From G963663615 sp963663615 (GTDB lineage: Bacteria > Bacteroidota > Ignavibacteria > Ignavibacteriales > Melioribacteraceae), in assembly GCA_963663615.1 (NCBI GenBank), contig OY760517.1, forward strand, positions 3,162,001 to 3,226,000: a stretch of DNA of 64,000 nucleotides. The letters are read 5' to 3'. The translations under genes and the position numbers were made by a program. Shown piece after piece: positions 51,869 to 60,126 of the stretch (position 1 is the stretch's first letter; each line of letters begins with the position of its first letter). The notes below the pieces were generated by a model. It did no database searches and had not been told where the DNA came from. It worked only from the letters and a program-made list of their open reading frames with translations.

Positions 51869-52954
51869 TTATTCTGCTTTTAAAATTACCATTGTAAGAT
51901 CATCATGTACGGAAGCATTTCCCCTGAAACCAATTATGGATTGCATTATTCTTTCCTTAATTAGTTCAGGTGAATTATCGGAATTACGCTGTATAATTTT
52001 TTTGATAAATTCTTCGCCATAAGTTTGTTTATACTCGTTCATTGCTTCAGTAACACCATCAGTATAAAAGAAAAGGATATCTCCTCTTTCGGGAGTAATT
52101 TTTTTTACCTCAAGAGTCTTTTCAAACATATCCTGATTATTAAAGCCTATTCCCAAACCATTTGGTTTTAATTCAACGAAATCATCCTCCTTTTTTCTGT
52201 AATGTAAAACCGGAGTATGCCCTGCCCTGCAAATACTTATAGTACCGTTGGATTCGAAACATGCCGAAACAATAGTAAGAAAATATCCTTTGCTCAGTTT
52301 TTTTGAGAATAGTTCGTTCAACCTGATTAATACTTCCCTGCTCGATGAAACCTCCGTTGTAAGTAATTGCAGTATTGTTTGTAATTTTACCATATAAAGG
52401 GCAGCAGCAAGTCCCTTACCCGAAATATCACCAACAACAAGCAACTTTTTATCCTCATCAACTTTAATAAGATCAAAATAGTCACCCCCAACCTCTCTGG
52501 CAGCTTCATAAAAGGATGCTATCGAATAATTTTCCAGTTCAAGTTTATCTTTAGGCAGAAGTTCGGATTGTATTTTTTGTGCTAACTCAAGATCATCCTT
52601 AACGGTTAGCTTATCGGCAAGTTCAAAAGCAAGCAAAATATTAAGAATAAAAAAGCCAGCAAATGTATATGAATTAATTTCCTGAAAAAGTCCGATAAAA
52701 AAAACAGCAATAGCAGCAAGATAAAATAGTCTTCTGCCGGGAGATAGTTTTAAAATGAATGCATTAAACAAACTTCTTAAAAATATTAACGCTCGCATAA
52801 ACTTGTTTCGTTTGCGATCCGGTTTTGGAATATCATTAGCAAAAAACTCATAAACCTCTGATGCGTCTCTCTTTATGAGCCTTTCAATTTCATTAAAACT
52901 CAAGTCAGATGTATATAAGTCGAAAATTCTTTTAATCGGATTTTTTCGGGCCAT
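51869..52954 (-). CDS. RsbU-like PP2C (SpoIIE-type) serine/threonine phosphatase
   Basis: This 361-residue protein has a basic N-terminal part, two membrane helices (about 78-95 and 97-117) and a C-terminal SpoIIE/PP2C domain (about 145-360). The metal-binding motifs are VGDISGKGLAAALYMVKLQT, FYTDGVTEAMN and SVHDDLTMVIL. It should dephosphorylate serine or threonine on partner-switching proteins such as an anti-sigma antagonist. No RsbV/W-like partner is adjacent. It is divergent from the propeller kinase at 53060 across 105 bp, so the two may be functionally linked, but that is inference. Confidence 0.87.
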   Translation of the reverse strand: MARKNPIKRIFDLYTSDLSFNEIERLIKRDASEVYEFFANDIPKPDRKRNKFMRALIFLRSLFNAFILKLSPGRRLFYLAAIAVFFIGLFQEINSYTFAGFFILNILLAFELADKLTVKDDLELAQKIQSELLPKDKLELENYSIASFYEAAREVGGDYFDLIKVDEDKKLLVVGDISGKGLAAALYMVKLQTILQLLTTEVSSSREVLIRLNELFSKKLSKGYFLTIVSACFESNGTISICRAGHTPVLHYRKKEDDFVELKPNGLGIGFNNQDMFEKTLEVKKITPERGDILFFYTDGVTEAMNEYKQTYGEEFIKKIIQRNSDNSPELIKERIMQSIIGFRGNASVHDDLTMVILKAE

Positions 52955-53059
52955 TATTTTTCCGGCAGATTATATTGTTTATTCCATCAATAAAGAGTAT
53001 TATTTCGATGTTTATTTTAAATGATTATTAATTAAAGTTCAATCGGCTATTGTTTTTTT

Positions 53060-56000
53060 ATGTTTAGACGGGCTATTATTATAATAAGTTTGGCTTTGGT
53101 TGTAAATTCGGTAGTAATTGCCCAAAGTTTTACAATACAAAAATATACTCTGGAAGATGGTTTACCAAACCAGGTAGTTTATGATCTGGCTCAGGATTCT
53201 TCCGGTATATTATGGTTCGTTAGTGAAAAGGGTATTTACACATACGATGCCTACGAATGGAAAATGCGCAGACCCGTTGGTGAACAATTAAAAAATTTTT
53301 ACCGATATGTTGAGATTGATCAATTCGGGAAGAAATGGTTTTGTCCATGGTATACCGATATTGAATTTTACAGTTACCAGAACGACCGTTGGCATGTAAT
53401 TCCCCCCAAACCTAATATGTATCGCAACTCTGTAAACTCGTTTGCTGTTTATTCCGATAGTATTGGAACTACATTATCTGCAGCTACAAGAAACGGTACA
53501 TTCTTTTATAATAGTGGTAAATGGCAGGTATTAACATCAGAGGATGGATTACCCGAAACATTCTCAATGTCGGTTTTTGCAAAAGACGGGCAATTTCTTG
53601 TTGGTACTGTTAAGGGTCCGGCATTGGTTAAGAACCAGAAAGTAGATAGAGCTTTTTTTGCCAATATTGAAATTCCCGATGGTATAATTGTTGCCACCTA
53701 CATTGATAAGCCTGATTCAGCCTACCGATACTGGTTACTTGGTAATGACTGGATTGGATATGTAAAAAACTCAAAATTCCATCTTGTTGATGACAGTTTT
53801 AGTTTCCCTATGTATAATATTAAAATGGAATATTTTATCATTTCGGACGGAAGAAACAGGATTTACATTGGGAACCAGGCTGCAAGTTACTGGATTGATA
53901 TTAGGTACAATAAGCTTACACCTCTTAGTAATGATATTGAAATTATGAAAAGCGGTGTAACAAATGCAATAAATGATCGTGAAGATAATATTTGGCTAAG
54001 CTCAAGACGCGGGCTCATAAAAATTAAATCCTCTCCTTTCCTTAACTATTATACGCAGGATGGTTTAATCGAAAATGAAGTTTCATCAATAAAGGCGTTT
54101 AATAATGGTGATATGGTAATTGGTCATAATAACGGTCTCAGTTTTATGTCCCAAGGTAAGATCAAAAAAACCATCAACTACTTTGATGGATTAACCAATC
54201 ACTCGCGCTTCAGAATTCTGGATGCAATTAATAAAAATGATACGATTTTTCTTGCTGGCTCTGACAAAGGAATTGGAGCTGTTGATAATAAATTTAATCT
54301 AAAATGGATAATAAAGGATAATGATTATCATTTTGCAACTATTGCTGAAGATTGTAACGGTAATATTTTAACTGCGGGTAACGATGGATTATTCGTGTTT
54401 GATGGAAAAAATATTAAACGTATAAAGATGTTCAAACTATTAACTAAAAGATCGCACTATGTTAGAAAACTCTTGTTTGATAATGATTGCAACCTAATGG
54501 CTGCAACAATGAATTCAGGCTTTCTTATTTCGGGTATTCCGGGAAAGAATAATTTGAATGGCTCCAATGCTCTCTCCAGCAGTGTGTATGATTATTGTAT
54601 TGTAAATCCCAACCTAAAACTTGCTGCTACCGCTGATGGATTATATAAAGAAAAAGAGGGTAGGCTGATTAGAGCTTACCTAAATGGTCAAACGATTACT
54701 AATCCCATATATTTTATATACCCTGGTTATAAAGATGATATTTGGTTTGGTACCAACAACGGGGTAGAAAAATGGAATGGTCGTGAAATTATCCATTACG
54801 GACTTGAAGATGGTGTTAGCGGTCTTGAACTAAACAGAGATGCTGCATACCTTGACAAAAACAACAATTTTTGGTTCGGAACCGATAGAGGTCTATCATG
54901 CTACATACCTGAATACGATAATGCCAGAAGAATAAAACCGTATGCCCAATTTGCAAATCTTGAGGATGCTTCAGGTAAAAAATTCAGATTGGATAAGGAT
55001 ATTTATCTTGAAAGCACTCAAAATAATATTTGGGTACATTACAGGGGCTTAACATTTATAGACGAAAGTAAAACAACATATTACCTTACAATTCATAATA
55101 TTGAAACAGGGTCTGAAGACTCGGTTACTACAACTCTTACCAATTACAGATTTTCCAATTTACCGGCAGGACAATACTATTTCACACTGAAAGTAAGAAA
55201 CGTAAAAGGTATTTTAAGTAATCCGGTACGCTCATCCGTATTAACTATCCATCGTCCGTTTTACAATCAGTTATGGTTTTACTTTTTGGTTGCTATTTTT
55301 GGTGGGGCTTTCGTTTATCTGATAGTTGATATTTATTATAGTCGTAAACAATCCCGAGAACTGGAAGAAAAAGTTAATGAGAGAACTGAAGAGCTGATAA
55401 AATCGGAGAAAAAGTACCGTCAGCTTGTTGAAACTGCCCAGGATGCAATTATTTCAACTGATGACGACCTGAATATAATCACATGGAACGAATCAGCAGA
55501 ACGTATTTATGGTTATAAGAAAGAAGAGGTTATTGGTAAAAACTTTGTTACTTTAACCCGACTTGCATATAAAAACTTTGGAATTGGTACCATTACCGAG
55601 CGTTTACAAAAGGCTGGTTTATGGAACGGTGAAATTGTGCAGTATAGTAAATCGGGCAACCGAATGGATGTTTTCGTTTCTGCTTCGGTATTCAGCGATT
55701 ATGAAAATAGTGTTGCCGGTATTGTTGGTGTTTTGAGGGACGTTACACAATTAAAAAAACTTGAAAAAGACAGATCCTTCGCAATAATGAACTCCGTTGA
55801 AAAAGAGCGTGACCGAATTTCAAAAGATTTACATGACGATCTTGGTCAAATACTTACCTCGGTAGTTTTTAAACTGGAAACTTTTGGTTACAAACTAAGA
55901 ATAAATGATAGTTTTTATACGGATTCAATTGAGTTAATTCGAAAAGCCGGGAAAGAGCTGCGTAACATTGTACACAATCTTCATCCGGTTGAAATTGACA

Positions 56001-56404
56001 AGGATGGTTTGGGTTCTGCAATTGACCTTTTGATCTTCCAAAACCAGAAAATATCGGGTACCAAAATTGAGCTTATTAAAGACGAATATAACAACGATCT
56101 TGATAAACAATCCGAGTTAATGCTATATAGAATAATTCAGGAAGCAATTAGCAACGCTTTAAAGCATGCCAACGCAAATTTAATTAAAGTTTCGCTTGAA
56201 AGATTCAATAATAGTTTGTTAATTATGGTACTTGACAATGGCATTGGGTTTAATCTTGAAAAAGCTCTCGAAAAAAGAGAGGATTTTTCGGGTAACGGAC
56301 TTATAAATATTCAACAAAGAGTTGAACTTTTGGGTGGTGAGCTAAGTATTCATTCAGAAGAAAATGTTGGGACAAAACTAAAAGTAAAAATAAACTTGAA
56401 CTGA
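53060..56404 (+). CDS. Propeller sensor histidine kinase (reg_prop, Y_Y_Y, PAS, HisKA_3)
   Basis: This 1114-residue kinase has a signal peptide (1-22) and a periplasmic propeller (about 25-630) with reg_prop blades such as LAQDSSGILWFVSEKGIYTY and NFWFGTDRGLSCY. A Y_Y_Y domain (about 650-720), one TM (about 737-757), a coiled coil and a PAS domain (about 785-900) follow. A HisKA_3 region has His925 (DRISKDLHDDLGQIL) and is followed by an HATPase domain with VLDNGIGFN. Similar kinases sense sugars or peptides. The ATG has no clear ribosome site, only a T-run. The NarL-type regulator begins 1 bp after its stop, so they form a pair. Confidence 0.92.
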   Translation: MFRRAIIIISLALVVNSVVIAQSFTIQKYTLEDGLPNQVVYDLAQDSSGILWFVSEKGIYTYDAYEWKMRRPVGEQLKNFYRYVEIDQFGKKWFCPWYTDIEFYSYQNDRWHVIPPKPNMYRNSVNSFAVYSDSIGTTLSAATRNGTFFYNSGKWQVLTSEDGLPETFSMSVFAKDGQFLVGTVKGPALVKNQKVDRAFFANIEIPDGIIVATYIDKPDSAYRYWLLGNDWIGYVKNSKFHLVDDSFSFPMYNIKMEYFIISDGRNRIYIGNQAASYWIDIRYNKLTPLSNDIEIMKSGVTNAINDREDNIWLSSRRGLIKIKSSPFLNYYTQDGLIENEVSSIKAFNNGDMVIGHNNGLSFMSQGKIKKTINYFDGLTNHSRFRILDAINKNDTIFLAGSDKGIGAVDNKFNLKWIIKDNDYHFATIAEDCNGNILTAGNDGLFVFDGKNIKRIKMFKLLTKRSHYVRKLLFDNDCNLMAATMNSGFLISGIPGKNNLNGSNALSSSVYDYCIVNPNLKLAATADGLYKEKEGRLIRAYLNGQTITNPIYFIYPGYKDDIWFGTNNGVEKWNGREIIHYGLEDGVSGLELNRDAAYLDKNNNFWFGTDRGLSCYIPEYDNARRIKPYAQFANLEDASGKKFRLDKDIYLESTQNNIWVHYRGLTFIDESKTTYYLTIHNIETGSEDSVTTTLTNYRFSNLPAGQYYFTLKVRNVKGILSNPVRSSVLTIHRPFYNQLWFYFLVAIFGGAFVYLIVDIYYSRKQSRELEEKVNERTEELIKSEKKYRQLVETAQDAIISTDDDLNIITWNESAERIYGYKKEEVIGKNFVTLTRLAYKNFGIGTITERLQKAGLWNGEIVQYSKSGNRMDVFVSASVFSDYENSVAGIVGVLRDVTQLKKLEKDRSFAIMNSVEKERDRISKDLHDDLGQILTSVVFKLETFGYKLRINDSFYTDSIELIRKAGKELRNIVHNLHPVEIDKDGLGSAIDLLIFQNQKISGTKIELIKDEYNNDLDKQSELMLYRIIQEAISNALKHANANLIKVSLERFNNSLLIMVLDNGIGFNLEKALEKREDFSGNGLINIQQRVELLGGELSIHSEENVGTKLKVKINLN

Positions 56405-56405
56405 T

Positions 56406-57062
56406 ATGGATAAAATAAGAATTTTATTGGCAGACGACCATGCTGTAGTAAGAGATGGGCTAAAAGCAGCACTGGAAATTGAACCACATATTGAAATAAT
56501 AGGTGAAGCAAATAATGGCAAGGAAGCTGTTGAACTTGCAAAGGAGCTAAGACCTGATATTGTTGTTATGGATATGAATATGCCGATTCTTGATGGGGTT
56601 GGTGCAAGCCGTAAAATCAAGGAAGATTTGCCTGGTATCAAGATAATGATACTTACCATGCATGACAACAAACAGTTTATTCTGGATGCCCTTTCTGCTG
56701 GTATCGACTCCTATATGTTGAAAATGGCGAGAATTGAAGAGGTACACAAGGCTATTAATGCTCTTGCCGATGGAGATAACTATTACGACAAAAGCGTTAC
56801 AGAAATAATCCTTGGTTTAAAAAAACAGGAAAATTCGCTTGGTTTTGGTGAAAACCGCTTTGAAGACCTTTTAACTGCACGAGAGAGAGAAATAACTACT
56901 TTCATAATAAAAGGTTTAACAACCGTTGAGATTGCCGAAAAACTCACCATAAGTCCAAATACTGTTAAGAACCACCGTAGTGCGGTAATTAAAAAGATTG
57001 GTGTTAAAAACGTTGCCGAACTTGTTAAACTGGCATTCGAAACCGGATTTATAAAGTTCTAA
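56406..57062 (+). CDS. NarL/FixJ-type response regulator
   Basis: This 218-residue regulator has a receiver domain (about 1-125) with acidic pocket Asp10-Asp11 and phosphoacceptor Asp56 (DIVVMDMNMPILDG). A C-terminal LuxR-type HTH (about 155-215) reads LTAREREITTFIIKGLTTVE and IAEKLTISPNTVKNHR. It starts 1 bp after the propeller kinase, its cognate partner, since HisKA_3 kinases pair with NarL-type regulators. Promoter targets are unknown. A hairpin terminator follows 30 bp after the stop. Confidence 0.94.
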   Translation: MDKIRILLADDHAVVRDGLKAALEIEPHIEIIGEANNGKEAVELAKELRPDIVVMDMNMPILDGVGASRKIKEDLPGIKIMILTMHDNKQFILDALSAGIDSYMLKMARIEEVHKAINALADGDNYYDKSVTEIILGLKKQENSLGFGENRFEDLLTAREREITTFIIKGLTTVEIAEKLTISPNTVKNHRSAVIKKIGVKNVAELVKLAFETGFIKF

Positions 57063-57092
57063 GTTATCTAAAGGATTTACTTTATCGAAAGG

Positions 57093-57127
57093 ACCTCGGA
57101 GGTAATTGTTCCTGCGAGGTTTTGGTT
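57093..57127 (+). terminator. Terminator of the kinase/regulator operon
   Basis: ACCTCGGAGG (57093-57102) pairs with CCTGCGAGGT (57111-57120), with one G-G mismatch, around TAATTGTT. It is followed by TTTGGTTTTA. It sits between the regulator and the convergent phosphatase gene. Confidence 0.75.
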
Positions 57128-57160
57128 TTATTGCAATTTTATATAGTTTATAAAAGTTTT

Positions 57161-58309
57161 CTAATAATATTTAATTACAACAAGTTTACCATCATTCTCC
57201 AGCTTTTCAGCCAAAAGCTTAACAATTTTGCTACGATTAAGAATACCCATTTGTGCAAAACTAATATCGCTGTTTGCAGGATTTTGTGCCATACCAACAA
57301 AAAAGTTTACTCTGTCAACAACACTAAGTAGCGAATAAAGATCAGTAACTGGGTTATCCTTATCGAGGGTACTGGTATCCTCATCCCACACGTTATAAAC
57401 CTGATTAAGGGTAACGGCACCTTCAGTTACCAAATCTGTTCCGTCAAGATAATAGTTAACAGGTGTAATATTACTGGTATAGTTTTCCTCCATTTCAAGT
57501 TCGGCACCAGTTTCGCGAGCAACTATTTTGGCAGTTGTTGCCCCGCAAACAATTTTTAGTCCGGGAGAGGCAAAAAACTCTTCAACTATTTTCGAGTCAT
57601 TATCAGAATTGGTTGGTGGACCGGTAAAAATATTAATAGTTTTTCCTGGTCGGAAATAAGCTGCCACAACAGTACAATCATCCTCCTGTCTGCCTTTCCA
57701 TTTATTAATAGCCTCCCTTCTAAGCAGTTCCGGAATTTCCCTGTAAATTGCTCCATTCTGTAACTGGTCATCAATAAAACGCTGAATACCCTCATCACCC
57801 CAGCCATGTATATAACCTTTTCCTAATCCCGCCTGTTCAATACCATCACTGAGAAATACAAGTGCATCACCTGGTTGAATCTTAAAATCGGATTCCTTAA
57901 CTACCCCCTTTTCAATCATCATTGAGCGGTTTTCAAGAACCATTGAGTGGTGTTTTGAAAGTGTAAATACAGGAGGCATTTCATAGGTAAGGACTGTTAC
58001 CAAACCATCGGATAGAATACGGGCAATTGTAAAAACTGCGTATGGCAATTCGTTATTACGAGCTTCTTCCATTGTTTTAACGAGATTGCTAAATGCCTGT
58101 CGCAGGGTAAAACCACTTTTAACAAGTTCTTCCAAACGAGCTATGCACATTGTTGCCGCAATATTAGCCTTAATACCCGACCCCATTCCATCACTAATTA
58201 TAATGGTAGTACAATTTGGGGTACGGAAATACTTTACAACATCACCGCATGGTTGTTTATCCCTTTTGGAGGATTGGGAGACCTCGATATCAACGTGTAC
58301 ATAATTCAC
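57161..58309 (-). CDS. SpoIIE-type phosphatase linked to the sensory hydrogenase
   Basis: This 382-residue protein has an N-terminal SpoIIE/PP2C domain (about 1-220) with the metal-site motifs CGDVVKYFRT, ISDGMGSGIKAN, FLSDGIEQAG and EDDCTVVAAYF. Residues about 225-382 form a second region with GLKIVCGATTAKIVARETG and an acidic stretch, whose fold I do not recognise. It starts 3 bp after the PAS-containing hydrogenase and is the last gene of the hydrogenase operon. In anaerobes similar phosphatases accompany sensory hydrogenases, suggesting that H2 or redox status controls dephosphorylation of a partner protein. Confidence 0.85.
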   Translation of the reverse strand: MNYVHVDIEVSQSSKRDKQPCGDVVKYFRTPNCTTIIISDGMGSGIKANIAATMCIARLEELVKSGFTLRQAFSNLVKTMEEARNNELPYAVFTIARILSDGLVTVLTYEMPPVFTLSKHHSMVLENRSMMIEKGVVKESDFKIQPGDALVFLSDGIEQAGLGKGYIHGWGDEGIQRFIDDQLQNGAIYREIPELLRREAINKWKGRQEDDCTVVAAYFRPGKTINIFTGPPTNSDNDSKIVEEFFASPGLKIVCGATTAKIVARETGAELEMEENYTSNITPVNYYLDGTDLVTEGAVTLNQVYNVWDEDTSTLDKDNPVTDLYSLLSVVDRVNFFVGMAQNPANSDISFAQMGILNRSKIVKLLAEKLENDGKLVVIKYY

Positions 58310-58312
58310 ATT

Positions 58313-60079
58313 TTACCTCGAGTAAAGGTCCATTAACCAGCGATTATCATTTCGCGAGTTTTTATCGTTATCATCTTTAGAAAGCTTGAGCAAGTTTTCA
58401 ACAAGTTTTTCACCTCTGGCGGTATTTTCACCTAAAACTTTTGCAAGGTTTTGAGCCATGTTAATTTGGTGATCAAGCAGTTCCCTTGCTTGCGTAATAG
58501 TTTCATTACGCAGCTCGTCCAGCATCTCGCGGTCGCTAATATTTTTTGTAATGTTTACAAAAATGCCAACATACTGGTTATCTTCCTGAAGCATATACAT
58601 TTTTTGATGGCAAACGATATTGTATTTATCGTGCTGCACCGTTGCTTCGAGCATTTTAATTGGTTTTGAGGCAAGCTCAACAAAAGGTTCAGGATCCATT
58701 AAATAGGAAATATTTTTGCCGCAAACGCTATCGGAACACATAAAAAATCTTTTGAATGCCGGATTCATACTTAATATTTTAAGTTCGTCATCAAGTATCA
58801 CAATACCATTTGGTGATGATTCGATTATCTTGTCGGTACGTTGTTCTGCCATCCTGCGTACATACGGTATGCACATTTCGTGTTCTGCCATACCTTTTAA
58901 TACTGCTTTGGCTTTATCACGACAGGAAAGGTATCCGCAGGCACCACAATTTAGTTCATCTTCAGGAGTTGTTTTTCCTGTTTTGGCTAAAACCTTTTTG
59001 ATCTCTTCTTCGGTAAACTCTTCCCTGGCTACTTCTTTCGATTTGTATTCGGTAGTTAAATATATATCCGGTACTTCCGGGTTATCATTAACTTCTTTTT
59101 CTGCATTATATTTAAGAAGTGATTTTTTGCGATCAAATATTTTCTTTTCACTTTTGCTGCCAGGTCCGTTAATGCACCCGCTGTTACAGAAGAGAGGCTC
59201 AATAATAATATTGTCACGTGATGGGTCAACAGATTCAAGCAAATCCCTGATTTCATCATACCCCGAAATTGCAACAACATCAGTGCTGAAATGTCCTGAA
59301 TCCATATTAACAGTTTTCGACTGTCCGCCTGCGAGAGCATAAAGGCGGGCATTACCGGCAGGAATTTCATCAAAACCGCTTTCCTCGCATCTACCCGGAA
59401 TTATTTCTTCTTCCTCAAACAGATCAGCCAGTTCTTCAAAAGTAAGAACTGCATCAATCAGACCTTCATATTCTTCTCTTTCTGCTTCACCTTTTTTGGC
59501 AATACATGGTCCGATAAACACAACGGGCTTGTTGCCACCAAATTTTTGTTTAATTGCCTTGGCATGTGCAATCATCGGGGAGTTAACAGGAATAAGGGAA
59601 TTAACAAATTTCGGTTGGTATTTTTCGATATAGTTAATTATAGCGGGACATGCAGAAGCAATATTTACCGAGCTTCTACCAGATTCAATATATTCGAGAG
59701 AAAGTTTAGCCGAATAATAAGCACCAACTGCGGTTTCGGCAATATGAACAAAACCAAGTTTGCGTAATGCAGAAGGTATTCGTTTAGTTTCCCAGGAATT
59801 ATAAAATCCGGCAAAGGAAGGTGCAATTGAAACAGCCGGTTTAACATCGCCCTTCAACAATGCTTTTACTTTTTCAATTTCGTTCTTGTATTGTTTTGCC
59901 CCTTGCGGACACTCGCGGATGCAAGTTCCGCAATGAATGCACAATTCATCTTCAACATTTGCCTGTGCATCTTCCATTTTAATTGCTTTTACCGGGCAAG
60001 CACGGACGCAGCGATAACAATCCCTGCACCGTGCTTTGTTGGTAAACACTATTCCATTTCGTAATCCATCACTTTTCAT
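58313..60079 (-). CDS. hydS: Sensory [FeFe] hydrogenase with PAS domain (HydS type)
   Basis: This 588-residue protein has two [4Fe-4S] motifs (CRDCYRCVRACP and CIHCGTCIRECP, residues 18-58) and a hydrogenase H-cluster domain (about 80-355). A further Fe-S motif follows (CGACGYLSCRDKAKAVLKGM, about 385-415), then a PAS domain (about 430-530). The H-cluster loops are altered: NIASACPAII keeps the ligand Cys144, but the proton-relay Cys of TSCCP is Ala143. The second loop is IGPCIAKK and the third EPLFCNSGCINGPG. These changes mark the slow, sensory group-C enzymes. It probably senses H2 or redox state for the adjacent phosphatase. It lies 47 bp after hydA. Confidence 0.9.
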   Translation of the reverse strand: MKSDGLRNGIVFTNKARCRDCYRCVRACPVKAIKMEDAQANVEDELCIHCGTCIRECPQGAKQYKNEIEKVKALLKGDVKPAVSIAPSFAGFYNSWETKRIPSALRKLGFVHIAETAVGAYYSAKLSLEYIESGRSSVNIASACPAIINYIEKYQPKFVNSLIPVNSPMIAHAKAIKQKFGGNKPVVFIGPCIAKKGEAEREEYEGLIDAVLTFEELADLFEEEEIIPGRCEESGFDEIPAGNARLYALAGGQSKTVNMDSGHFSTDVVAISGYDEIRDLLESVDPSRDNIIIEPLFCNSGCINGPGSKSEKKIFDRKKSLLKYNAEKEVNDNPEVPDIYLTTEYKSKEVAREEFTEEEIKKVLAKTGKTTPEDELNCGACGYLSCRDKAKAVLKGMAEHEMCIPYVRRMAEQRTDKIIESSPNGIVILDDELKILSMNPAFKRFFMCSDSVCGKNISYLMDPEPFVELASKPIKMLEATVQHDKYNIVCHQKMYMLQEDNQYVGIFVNITKNISDREMLDELRNETITQARELLDHQINMAQNLAKVLGENTARGEKLVENLLKLSKDDNDKNSRNDNRWLMDLYSR

Positions 60080-60126
60080 ACCTGTTCATCTCCTCAGGAC
60101 ATGAAACTACATCAGTAATTTACATA

